From: Amnimonas aquatica | GTDB taxonomy: Bacteria; Pseudomonadota; Gammaproteobacteria; Pseudomonadales; Moraxellaceae | DNA length: 7,148 nucleotides | Direction of reading: 5' to 3' | Assembly: GCF_002943415.1 (NCBI RefSeq) | Contig: NZ_PTQZ01000082.1 | Location: 1-7,148, forward strand | In this document: positions 1 to 6,757 of the stretch, piece after piece | Position numbering within the stretch: the stretch's first letter is position 1 | Layout of the letters: every line of letters begins with the position of its first letter | Made by a program: the position numbers and the translations under genes | Notes under the pieces: generated by a model | Told to the model about the DNA's origin: nothing | Databases searched by the model: none | Seen by the model: the letters and a program-made list of their open reading frames with translations, nothing else

Positions 1-25
1 CTAATGAGTCTTATTTATATTTGAA
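1..25 (+). promoter_or_regulatory. AT-rich left edge with a -10-like hexamer
   Basis: The first 25 bases are far richer in A and T than anything else in the window. They contain TATATT at 16-21, which matches the sigma-70 -10 consensus at five of six positions. A partner -35 element would lie outside the window, so this cannot be confirmed. It could serve a transcript leading to the small gene at 206, or simply be intergenic DNA downstream of a gene to the left. From here to 205 I see no reading frame with convincing coding character. Confidence 0.2.
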
Positions 26-65
26 TGTCGGGTGACTGGTGCGCATTTTGCTTGTCATCCCGACA
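26..65. repeat. Imperfect inverted repeat / hairpin
   Basis: TGTCGGG (26-32) is complementary to CCCGACA (59-65), and TGAC (33-36) pairs with GTCA (54-57), leaving one bulged T at 58 and a 17-nt loop. That gives 11 base pairs in all. No T-run follows on either strand, so it is not a typical intrinsic terminator. It lies just downstream of the TATATT hexamer and could be a leader hairpin, a regulator site or an element end. The pairing is seen directly; the role is unknown. Confidence 0.4.
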
Positions 66-205
66 GGGCCTGCCGGATCCATGGTGGTGCACGCAATGGG
101 GGCGAATTGTGGTCTGTCGTCACGAATTCGTCGCCATTCCTGTGCATGCTGGCGGCCTTGCAGATGACAGACGCAGTTGTTGGCCACATCCAGGATGCCG
201 GAGCC

Positions 206-502
206 ATGCGAACCAAGGTCAAGATCAGGACTGCCCCCGGGCTCCTGCTGTCTCTGATGAGCCTGCTCGGCAAATCAGGGCTGGCGACGCCGTGGGATAT
301 CATCTATGTCGTGCCCGGCAGGCACCGGGACCGCCGGCTGATCGCCGCGAAGATGAAGCGCATCGAGCAGATCGAGCGGCGGGGGCTGCTGCTGTTCATG
401 ATCACCTACGTGCTGCTGCTGTTCAGGCACGGCTACCGCAACCATCCCTACGAGGTCGAGGCCAGGGTAGCCGGAGAGGACGACGCGCTCCGCATCTACT
501 GA
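206..502 (+). CDS. Small conserved hypothetical protein; metallopeptidase-like with ruined HExxH motif
   Basis: This is a 98-residue protein of unknown function. ATG 206 is preferred because CAGGA lies 10 nt upstream and family-like sequence begins there. The frame stays open upstream to an ATG at 32 (156 residues) and has another ATG at 164, but the upstream stretch does not look like protein. The pattern is TPW-x-IIYVVPG (residues 29-38), RLI-AAKMKR-IEQ (44-55), a short hydrophobic run (61-73) and GYRNHPYEVEAR (76-87). I recall small bacterial proteins with the same skeleton carrying RLI-x-HExxH-IEQ followed by YGYxxNPYEVEAR. Here the five HExxH positions (48-52) read A-K-M-K-R, so both histidines and the glutamate are gone while the surroundings are intact. 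It is either a non-catalytic derivative or a decaying gene. It converges on gabD. The family link is from memory and moderately sure. Confidence 0.6.
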   Translation: MRTKVKIRTAPGLLLSLMSLLGKSGLATPWDIIYVVPGRHRDRRLIAAKMKRIEQIERRGLLLFMITYVLLLFRHGYRNHPYEVEARVAGEDDALRIY

Positions 503-529
503 TGCCGCCCCGGCCTGCCCCGGTGGCAT
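502..529. terminator. Hairpin between convergent genes, possible bidirectional terminator
   Basis: ATGCCGCC (502-509) pairs with GGTGGCAT (522-529) as 8 base pairs including one G-T wobble, around a 12-nt C-rich loop. It lies in the 36-nt gap between the stop of the small + strand gene and the stop of gabD on the - strand, where a shared terminator would be expected. Neither strand shows a T-run after the stem, so intrinsic termination is uncertain. A Rho-dependent end or an RNA-stabilising 3' hairpin is equally possible. Confidence 0.3.
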
Positions 530-538
530 GGCGGTGGT

Positions 539-1996
539 TCAGTCCGCCATGCCGCCCAGGCACAGGTACTGCATCTCCAGGTATTCATCCAGCCCGTAGC
601 GCGAGCCCTCGCGGCCGAGGCCGGATTCCTTGACGCCGCCGAAGGGCGCGATCTCGTTGGAGATGATGCCCTCGTTGATGCCCACCATGCCGTATTCGAG
701 CTGCTCGGCAACCCGCCAGACCCGCTTCAGGTCGCGGCCGTAGAGGTAGGCGGCGAGGCCGGCACGGGTATCGTTGGCGAGTCGCACGGCCTCGGCGTCG
801 TCGCGGAAGCGCAGCAGCGGGGCGACCGGGCCGAAGCTCTCCTCGCGCGCGATCGGCATGTCGTTGCCGACATCGGCCAGCACCGTCGGCGTGTAGAAGT
901 TGCCGCCCAGCTCGTGGCGGCTGCCGCCGGTGAGCACGCGCGCGCCGGCTTCCACCGAGGCGGTGACCAGGCGCTCGACCTTGTCCACCGCGGCGGCATT
1001 GATCAGCGGACCGATCTGCACGCCATCGCCGAGGCCGTCGGCGACTTTCAGCGCCCGCACGGCGGCGGTCAGCTTCGCCGCGAAGGCATCGTAGACACCG
1101 TCCTGGACCAGGAAGCGGTTGGCGCAGACGCAGGTCTGGCCGGCGTTGCGGTACTTGGAGGCGAGGGCGCCGGTCACCGCGGCATCGAGGTCGGCGTCAT
1201 CGAGCACGATGAACGGCGCGTTGCCGCCCAGCTCCAGCGACAGCCGCTTCACCGTGTCGGCGCACTGCGCCATCAGCCGCTTGCCGACGCCGGTGGAACC
1301 GGTGAAGGAGAGCTTGCGCACCACCGGGCTGGCGGTCAGCGCGGCGCCGACCTCGGCCGGCCGCGCCGTGGTCACGATATTGATGACCCCGGGCGGCAGC
1401 CCGGCCTCTTCGGCCAGCGCCGCCAGCGCCAGCGCGCAGAACGGCGTCGCCTCGGCCGGCTTGACCACCGCCGTGCAGCCGGCGGCCAGCGCCGGAGCCA
1501 CCTTGCGCGTGATCATGGCGATGGGGAAGTTCCATGGCGTGATCGCCGCCACCACGCCCACCGGCTGGCGCAGCACGATGATGCGGCGGTCGCCGGCCGG
1601 CCCCGGCATGACATCGCCGTAGGCGCGCTTGCCTTCCTCGGCGAACCACTCGATGAACGAGGCGCCGTAGGCCACTTCGCCACGGGCCTCGGCCAGCGGC
1701 TTGCCCTGCTCGGCGGTCATCAGCCGTGCCAGATCCTCCTGGTGCGCCATGACCCGGTCGAACCAGCGCCGCAGCAGGCGTGCGCGCTCCTTCGCGGGCA
1801 GCGCGCGCCAGGCCGGCAAGGCCGCCTCGGCGGCGGCGATGGCAGCGTGCGTTTCTTCTGCGCCCATGTCCGGCACTTCACCCACCGGCTCGCCGCTGGC
1901 CGGGTTGAGGATGGTATGGCGGCGACCGTCGGCGGCATTGCTCCAGCGGCCGGCGATATAGGCCTGCTGGCGCAGCAGCGGGTTGTCCAGGGGCAT
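539..1996 (-). CDS. gabD: NAD(P)+-dependent succinate-semialdehyde dehydrogenase
   Basis: This 485-residue cytosolic enzyme oxidises succinate semialdehyde to succinate, the last step of the GABA and 4-hydroxybutyrate routes into the TCA cycle. It follows E. coli GabD nearly from end to end by recall: RQQAYIAGRW near the N-terminus, ASFIEWFAEEGKR (112-124), TPWNFP with the active-site Asn156, cofactor Lys179 in VVKPAE, FTGSTGVGKR (231-240), LELGGNAPF with general-base Glu255, NAGQTCVCANR with nucleophile Cys289, and EESFGP with Glu386. The second cysteine, Cys291, forms the CxC pair that acts as a redox switch in some SSADHs. The start at 1996 is chosen because GGAGA lies 6 nt upstream and the protein then has family length; the frame extends 13 codons further to an ATG at 2035, giving a basic tail without family likeness. 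It is the last gene of the minus-strand cluster. A paralogue acting on glutarate semialdehyde cannot be excluded. Confidence 0.93.
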   Translation of the reverse strand: MPLDNPLLRQQAYIAGRWSNAADGRRHTILNPASGEPVGEVPDMGAEETHAAIAAAEAALPAWRALPAKERARLLRRWFDRVMAHQEDLARLMTAEQGKPLAEARGEVAYGASFIEWFAEEGKRAYGDVMPGPAGDRRIIVLRQPVGVVAAITPWNFPIAMITRKVAPALAAGCTAVVKPAEATPFCALALAALAEEAGLPPGVINIVTTARPAEVGAALTASPVVRKLSFTGSTGVGKRLMAQCADTVKRLSLELGGNAPFIVLDDADLDAAVTGALASKYRNAGQTCVCANRFLVQDGVYDAFAAKLTAAVRALKVADGLGDGVQIGPLINAAAVDKVERLVTASVEAGARVLTGGSRHELGGNFYTPTVLADVGNDMPIAREESFGPVAPLLRFRDDAEAVRLANDTRAGLAAYLYGRDLKRVWRVAEQLEYGMVGINEGIISNEIAPFGGVKESGLGREGSRYGLDEYLEMQYLCLGGMAD

Positions 1997-2025
1997 GGCG
2001 GTTCTCCGTGTTCGTTTTCGTGGCG

Positions 2026-2060
2026 CCGCCCGCACGACGGGCGGGCCCGGTGACCGGGCC
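2026..2060. repeat. Two abutting GC hairpins in the thioesterase-gabD gap
   Basis: CCGCCCG (2026-2032) pairs perfectly with CGGGCGG (2038-2044) around a 5-nt loop. Next to it GGCCCGGT (2044-2051) and ACCGGGCC (2053-2060) form an 8-bp near-palindrome centred on G2052. The two share base 2044, so they may compete or stack. They occupy much of the 93-nt gap between the thioesterase stop and the gabD start. No T-run follows on the minus strand, so an RNA processing, stability or attenuation role fits better than a terminator. The function is inference. Confidence 0.45.
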
Positions 2061-2089
2061 GGCGGCCGGCGGACAGGCGCGGTCGTGTC

Positions 2090-2536
2090 TCAGGGCACCA
2101 GCAGCTTTTCCAGCGCGGCGCGTGTGTTGTCGGGAATGGCTACCGGGCGGCCGCTGGCGCGGTCGACGTAGACATGCACGAAATGCCCGGCGGCGGCCGG
2201 CGTGTCATCGTCGTTGCGGAACAGGCCGACTTCGTAGCGCACGCTGCGGTTGCCGAGCTGGGTCACGCGGATCCCGGCGTGGACGGTGTCGGGAAAGGCG
2301 ATGGGCGCGAAATACTGGCACTGGGTCTCGACCACGAAGCCGACCACCTCGCCGCCATGGATGTCGAGCACGCCGGCATCGATCAGGTAGCGGTTCACGG
2401 CGGTGTCGAAATAGCTGTAGTAGTTCACGTTGTTGACGTGACCGTAGATGTCGTTGTCCATCCAGCGCGTCGGGATGGCGAGGAAGTGCCGGTAATCGGC
2501 ACGGGTCTGCAGCTTGCGGTCGGCAGCGGTGCTCAT
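2090..2536 (-). CDS. Hot-dog fold acyl-CoA thioesterase (4-hydroxybenzoyl-CoA thioesterase/YbgC-like)
   Basis: This 148-residue single-domain protein should hydrolyse an acyl-CoA to the free acid and CoA in the cytosol, probably as a tetramer, as is known for the 4HBT superfamily. The signature is TRWMDNDIYGHVNNVNYYSYFDTA (residues 23-46). Asp29 aligns with the catalytic Asp17 of Pseudomonas 4-hydroxybenzoyl-CoA thioesterase, and GHVNN is the turn before the long central helix. FAPIAFPD and the GHFVHVYVDRASGRPVAIP tail match the second half of the hot dog. It strongly recalls P. aeruginosa PA5185, which also sits next to an iron alcohol dehydrogenase gene. AGGA 6 nt upstream supports the start at 2536. 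It is third in the minus-strand cluster, 65 nt after the alcohol dehydrogenase and 93 nt before gabD. The substrate cannot be read from sequence. Confidence 0.88.
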   Translation of the reverse strand: MSTAADRKLQTRADYRHFLAIPTRWMDNDIYGHVNNVNYYSYFDTAVNRYLIDAGVLDIHGGEVVGFVVETQCQYFAPIAFPDTVHAGIRVTQLGNRSVRYEVGLFRNDDDTPAAAGHFVHVYVDRASGRPVAIPDNTRAALEKLLVP

Positions 2537-2563
2537 GCGGTGTCCTGTCGGGTGGGGCGCAGT

Positions 2564-2579
2564 CCCGGCGCCGGCCGGG
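2564..2579. repeat. GC hairpin in the alcohol dehydrogenase-thioesterase gap
   Basis: CCCGGC (2564-2569) pairs perfectly with GCCGGG (2574-2579) around the loop GCCG. It lies in the 65-nt gap between the stop of the iron alcohol dehydrogenase and the thioesterase start and is not followed by a T-run on the minus strand. It may set relative mRNA stability within the cluster. In DNA this GC-rich short stems also arise by chance. Confidence 0.3.
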
Positions 2580-2601
2580 TCTGCTGCTCGGTGAACGGTG
2601 A

Positions 2602-3753
2602 TCAGTAGACGGCGCGGTAGATGCCCAGGGCATCCTCGCAGGTCACCTCGCGCGGGTTGTTGACCAGCAGGCGCTGCACGGCCATGGCGTCGCGCGCCAG
2701 CAGCTCCAGGTCGGCCTCGCCCACGCCATTGCCGCGCAGCGTGCGGTCGAACGGCATGTCCGCCACCAGTGCGGTCATGCGCTCGATGAAGGCCAGCGAG
2801 GCGCTGTCGTCGTCGCGGCTGGCGGCCGGGTCGAGGTGACGTTCGAGTTCGGCGTACAGGCGCGCGGCGGCGGGGCGGTTGAAGGCCAGCACCGGCGCCA
2901 GCACCAGCGCGTTGGTGAGCCCGTGCGGCAGGTGGTAGCGGCCGCCGAGCGGATACGCCAGCGCATGCACGGCGGCCACCGGGGCGTTGGCGAAGGCCAT
3001 GCCGGCGAACAGCGAGCCCATCAGCATGGCCTCGCGCGCCACCGCGTCGCGGCCGTCGGCGAGCACGACGCGGATGCTGTCGTGCAGCGCCTTCAGCGCC
3101 TGCAGCGCGAGCGCGTCGGACAGCGGGTTCTTCTTGTGCCGGCTGGTGTAGGCCTCGATCGCGTGCACCATGGCATCGATGCCGGTGGCGGCGGTGATGT
3201 GCGGCGGCAGGCCCAGCGTCAGCGTGCTGTCGAGCACGGCGGCATCCGGGTAGAGGCAGCCCGACACCACGCCCTTCTTCTCGTCCGAGGGCGTGGTCAG
3301 GATGGCGATGGGCGTGACCTCGGAGCCGGTGCCGGCGGTGGTCGGCACCTGGATCAGCGGCAGGCGCGGGCCTTTCGCGAGCCCGACGCCGTAGATCTCC
3401 GGCAGCGCCTGCGGCGTCTTCGCCAGCAGCGCCACCAGCTTGGCGGTGTCCATGGCGCTGCCGCCGCCGAAGCCGACCACGCCATCGGCGCCGGCGGCCA
3501 CGGCGGCGGCCACGGCCGCCTCCACGCTGGCCTCGGGCGGGTCGGCGAGCACGTCGGTGTAGAGCGTGTGCGCCAGCCCGGCATCGGCGAGGCCGGCGAG
3601 CAGGCCGGCGGTCAGTCCGCTGTCGTGCAGGAAGCGGTCGGTGACAATGAACAGGTGCCGCGCCCCCAGCTCAGTCGCCAGCGCGCCGATGCCCGTCGCC
3701 GCGCCCTGCGCGCAGACGATGCGCGGGGTGGTTTCGAAGACGAAGCCGCTCAC
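2602..3753 (-). CDS. Iron-containing (group III) alcohol dehydrogenase
   Basis: This 383-residue NAD(P)-dependent, metal-binding dehydrogenase interconverts a primary alcohol and its aldehyde. GFGGGSAMDTAK (94-105) is the dinucleotide-binding loop, and PTTAGTGSEVTP (137-148) is a family signature. The metal ligands are all present: Asp193 and His197 in GIDAMVHAIE, His263 in AVHALAYPLGG, and His277 in HLPHGLTNA. Length is normal. The start is GTG at 3753, inside a GTGA overlap with the yqhD stop; GGAAG lies 7 nt upstream and the N-terminus GFVFETTPRIV then matches the family. An ATG further upstream (4197) would run through yqhD in another frame and is rejected. It recalls P. aeruginosa PA5186, beside the PA5185 thioesterase. 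The substrate is unknown; a 4-hydroxybutyrate dehydrogenase role would suit the neighbouring gabD, but this is inference. Confidence 0.9.
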   Translation of the reverse strand: MSGFVFETTPRIVCAQGAATGIGALATELGARHLFIVTDRFLHDSGLTAGLLAGLADAGLAHTLYTDVLADPPEASVEAAVAAAVAAGADGVVGFGGGSAMDTAKLVALLAKTPQALPEIYGVGLAKGPRLPLIQVPTTAGTGSEVTPIAILTTPSDEKKGVVSGCLYPDAAVLDSTLTLGLPPHITAATGIDAMVHAIEAYTSRHKKNPLSDALALQALKALHDSIRVVLADGRDAVAREAMLMGSLFAGMAFANAPVAAVHALAYPLGGRYHLPHGLTNALVLAPVLAFNRPAAARLYAELERHLDPAASRDDDSASLAFIERMTALVADMPFDRTLRGNGVGEADLELLARDAMAVQRLLVNNPREVTCEDALGIYRAVY

Positions 3754-4925
3754 AGGCAGGCTTCCAGCACGCGCCGGCTGACTTCCGGGGTGACTTCCTG
3801 GCGTTCGCCCAGCTTCACCATGCCGTGCGCCTGCAACTGCGCCAGCAGATGATCCAGCGCCTCGGTGCCGATGCCGTAGGCCGACAGCCGGGTCGGCACC
3901 TGCATGCGCTCGAAGAAGTCGCGGGTGCGCGCGATGGCGGCGTCGATGCGGGCATCGCCGCCGGCCCGGGTTTCGTCCGCTGCCGGCGTCAGGCCCCAGA
4001 CGCGCTCGGCGTACTGCAGCAGCTTCTCGCGCTTGGCGTCGCGGCGTTCGGCGAGCATGGCCGGCAGCACGATGGCCAGGGTCTGGGCGTGGTCGAGGCC
4101 GTGCGCGGCGGTCAGCTCGTGGCCGAGCATGTGCGTCGACCAGTCCTGCGGCACGCCGGCGCCGATCAGGCCGTTGAGCGCCTGGCTGGCGGCCCACATC
4201 AGGTTGGCGCGCACGTCGACATTGTCCGGTTCCGACAGCGCGCGCGGGCCCTCCTCGATCAGCGTCAGCAGGATGCCTTCGGCGAAGCGGTCCTGGATGC
4301 GGGCATCGACCGGGTAGGTGAGGTACTGCTCGACCACGTGCACGAAGGCATCGACCACGCCGTTGCCGACCTGGCGCACGGGCAGGGTCAGGGTCTTGGC
4401 CGGGTCCATGACCGCGAAGCGCGGGTAGAGCAGGGGGTGGCTGAACGCCAGCTTGCTGTGCGTGGCCAGATGGGTCACCACCGAGCCGCTGTTGGTTTCC
4501 GAGCCGGTGGCGGCCAGCGTCACCACCACGCCCAGCGGCAGCGCCTGCTTCACCGCGCGGCCGCGGCTGTGCAGGATCTCCAGCGGATCGCCCTCGTGGT
4601 GCACGGCGGCGGCGATGAACTTGCTGCCGTCCATGACCGAGCCGCCGCCGACGGCGAGGATCCAGTCGGCGTTTTCCTCGCGTGCCAGCGCCACCGCGCG
4701 CATCAGGGTCTCGTAGCTGGGATTGGGCTCGATGCCGCCGAACTCGATGACGGTGCGCCCGTCGAGGGCGGCGCGGACTTCGGCGAGCGTGCCGGTCTTC
4801 TGCACGCTGCCGCCGCCGTAGGTCACCAGCACGCGCGCGCCGGCCGGAATCTCCTTGCCGATGGCGGCGATCATGCCGGTGCCGAAGAGGACCTTGACGG
4901 GGTTTCGGTAGGTGAAATTGAGCAT
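3750..4925 (-). CDS. yqhD: NADPH-dependent aldehyde reductase, YqhD type
   Basis: This 391-residue iron/zinc alcohol dehydrogenase of the YqhD branch reduces short- and medium-chain aldehydes with NADPH; in E. coli it protects against lipid-peroxidation aldehydes, glyoxal and furfural. VTYGGGS (34-40) is the loop contacting the NADPH 2'-phosphate in Yqh[18 protein letters not shown] (91-107), ATGSETNSG (139-147), [13 protein letters not shown] (189-201), [19 protein letters not shown] (255-273) and [14 protein letters not shown] (276-289) match E. coli YqhD almost residue for residue by recall. Metal ligands are Asp192, His196, His265 and His279. A strong GGAGG lies 8 nt before the ATG. It heads the minus-strand cluster and is translationally coupled to the second alcohol dehydrogenase by the GTGA overlap. 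The AraC-type regulator YqhC that controls it in E. coli is not in this window. Confidence 0.93.
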   Translation of the reverse strand: MLNFTYRNPVKVLFGTGMIAAIGKEIPAGARVLVTYGGGSVQKTGTLAEVRAALDGRTVIEFGGIEPNPSYETLMRAVALAREENADWILAVGGGSVMDGSKFIAAAVHHEGDPLEILHSRGRAVKQALPLGVVVTLAATGSETNSGSVVTHLATHSKLAFSHPLLYPRFAVMDPAKTLTLPVRQVGNGVVDAFVHVVEQYLTYPVDARIQDRFAEGILLTLIEEGPRALSEPDNVDVRANLMWAASQALNGLIGAGVPQDWSTHMLGHELTAAHGLDHAQTLAIVLPAMLAERRDAKREKLLQYAERVWGLTPAADETRAGGDARIDAAIARTRDFFERMQVPTRLSAYGIGTEALDHLLAQLQAHGMVKLGERQEVTPEVSRRVLEACL

Positions 4926-5005
4926 GGAAAAAACCTCCGGACGGTTACCGGGCGCCGCCTGCGCCGACTACACTCGGGGCATCAGCATACTGTCTCGGAG
5001 TGAAA
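4926..5005. promoter_or_regulatory. Divergent intergenic region between yqhD and cinA
   Basis: These 80 bases must hold the starts of two opposite transcripts unless promoters lie inside the genes. On the minus strand a candidate is GGGACA (5007-5012) and TATGCT (4984-4989) at 17-bp spacing, matching the sigma-70 consensus at four of six positions each; its -35 would fall in the first codons of cinA. On the plus strand only TTACCG (4945-4950) with TACACT (4969-4974) at 18-bp spacing is visible, and it is weak. No clear operator palindrome is seen. The location is firm; the exact promoters are tentative. Confidence 0.3.
4997..5000 (+). promoter_or_regulatory. Ribosome binding site that fixes the cinA start
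   Basis: GGAG ends 5 nt before the ATG at 5006. An alternative in-frame GTG at 5000 begins inside this site and would leave no usable Shine-Dalgarno, so ATG 5006 is chosen. Confidence 0.6.
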
Positions 5006-5593
5006 ATGTCCCATCAGTCACAGGATGCGGCGCCAGGGAATGTCGCCGGCTGGCAGGCCGCCGACGCGTTTCCCGCCGGCGAGCTGCAGGCGGCCATTTC
5101 GGCGCTGTCGGCGGCGGTCGGTGCGGCGCTGCTGGCGCGCGGCGGTCAGCTCGCCACCGCCGAATCCTGCACCGGTGGCGGCATCGCCGAGGCCATCACC
5201 CGGGTCGCCGGCAGCTCGCGCTGGTTCGGGCAGGGCTGGGTGACCTACAGCAACGCCGCCAAGACCGCGGCGCTGGGCGTGCCGGCCTTCGCCCTGAAGC
5301 GCCACGGGGCGGTCAGCATCCCGGTCGTGCGCTACATGGCGGTGGGCGCGCTCGAACGTTCCGGCGCCGACTGGGCGGTGGCGGTGAGCGGCATCGCGGG
5401 GCCTGACGGCGGCAGCGAGGACAAGCCGGTGGGGCTGGTCTGGATGGCCTGGAGCGGCCCCTTCGGCACCGAAGCGGAGGCGCTGGTCTTCCCTGGTGAT
5501 CGTGCCGAGGTCAGGGCGCGGACCATCCATCATGTGCTGTCGCGGCTGCTGGTGCTGATATCGGCTGGCGAAGCGCCGGACCCTGTGCCATAA
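5006..5593 (+). CDS. pncC: Nicotinamide-nucleotide amidohydrolase PncC (stand-alone CinA C-terminal domain)
   Basis: This 195-residue protein is the CinA C-terminal domain alone, without the N-terminal molybdopterin-binding-like domain. It deamidates nicotinamide mononucleotide to nicotinate mononucleotide, recycling NMN released largely by NAD-dependent DNA ligase. [15 protein letters not shown] (51-65) carries the catalytic Ser54, [14 protein letters not shown] (79-92) includes the conserved Tyr81 and Lys86, HGAVS (100-104) is typical, and [16 protein letters not shown] (128-143) is the most conserved block. Compared with E. coli PncC (about 165 residues) it has some 25 extra N-terminal residues, polar then Ala-rich, and a short Pro-rich tail. 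Placement directly before recA is the usual arrangement in many bacteria; its stop codon lies inside the recA -10 element. The gene is often labelled cinA, ygaD or pncC. Confidence 0.92.
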   Translation: MSHQSQDAAPGNVAGWQAADAFPAGELQAAISALSAAVGAALLARGGQLATAESCTGGGIAEAITRVAGSSRWFGQGWVTYSNAAKTAALGVPAFALKRHGAVSIPVVRYMAVGALERSGADWAVAVSGIAGPDGGSEDKPVGLVWMAWSGPFGTEAEALVFPGDRAEVRARTIHHVLSRLLVLISAGEAPDPVP

Positions 5594-5594
5594 T
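5565..5594 (+). promoter_or_regulatory. Probable recA promoter overlapping the cinA 3' end
   Basis: CATAAT at 5589-5594 matches TATAAT at five of six positions and stands out in GC-rich DNA. At 18-bp spacing the -35 would be CTGGCG (5565-5570), a poor match, as can occur where activity rests on the -10. The TAA stop of cinA (5591-5593) is part of the -10. Transcription would begin near 5601, inside the LexA box, which explains repression. The arrangement differs from E. coli recA, where the LexA box lies between -35 and -10. Confidence 0.5.
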
Positions 5595-5595
5595 A

Positions 5596-5611
5596 CTGTA
5601 CGAAAGGACAG
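5596..5611 (+). promoter_or_regulatory. LexA (SOS) box of recA
   Basis: CTGT (5596-5599), eight bases, then ACAG (5608-5611) is a perfect match to the gamma/betaproteobacterial LexA consensus CTGT-N8-ACAG. It begins 2 nt after the cinA stop codon and 1 nt after the candidate -10, so bound LexA would cover the transcription start. recA is therefore expected to be repressed by LexA and induced after DNA damage. The match is seen directly; regulation follows from the known SOS circuit. Confidence 0.88.
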
Positions 5612-5621
5612 CTTCTGTCGT

Positions 5622-5652
5622 CCGCCCTGGCCTGCAACGCTGCACCGGGCGG
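5622..5652 (+). repeat. Stem-loop in the recA leader
   Basis: CCGCCC (5622-5627) pairs with GGGCGG (5647-5652), GG (5629-5630) with CC (5645-5646), and TGCA (5633-5636) with TGCA (5641-5644) around the tetraloop ACGC. The result is a 12-bp interrupted stem in the roughly 100-nt recA 5' untranslated region, about 55 nt before the start codon. It could end cinA transcripts, although no T-run follows, or stabilise the recA mRNA. The function is inference. Confidence 0.45.
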
Positions 5653-5707
5653 TCCGCAGGACAGATCACCATCCATGTGGCGAACCCGACACGCGAGGAC
5701 ATGCCGA

Positions 5708-6757
<1,050 letters not shown>

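Noticed and set aside
122..131. 10-bp palindrome ACGAATTCGT
   Set aside because: A perfect palindrome, but a single short site with no promoter or second copy nearby; too little to call an operator.
25..633. 202-codon + strand frame overlapping the small gene at 206-502 and the end of gabD
   Set aside because: It is rich in Arg, Pro and Ala, lacks motifs, and conflicts with both better supported genes.
914..2053. 379-codon open frame on the + strand opposite gabD
   Set aside because: Composition is dominated by Arg, Gly, Gln and His with no recognisable motif, as expected from the complement of high-GC coding DNA; gabD on the other strand is unmistakable.
3754..4197. N-terminal extension of the iron alcohol dehydrogenase to an upstream ATG
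   Set aside because: The extra 148 codons lie in the wrong frame of yqhD and give an Arg/Ala/Gly-rich sequence; the GTG at 3753 with its Shine-Dalgarno yields the normal family length.
2836..5003. Long + strand open frames (2836-3852 and 3825-5003) opposite the two alcohol dehydrogenases
   Set aside because: Their His/Gln/Arg/Gly-rich low-complexity translations are the complement of the dehydrogenase codons.
4926..5005. Regulator-binding palindrome in the divergent region, or a transcription factor gene for the cluster
   Set aside because: I looked for a clear inverted repeat and for a regulator gene and found neither in the window.
5675..5707. Earlier recA start at ATG 5675
   Set aside because: It adds 11 residues without family match and has no good Shine-Dalgarno, whereas GAGGA is 8 nt before ATG 5708.
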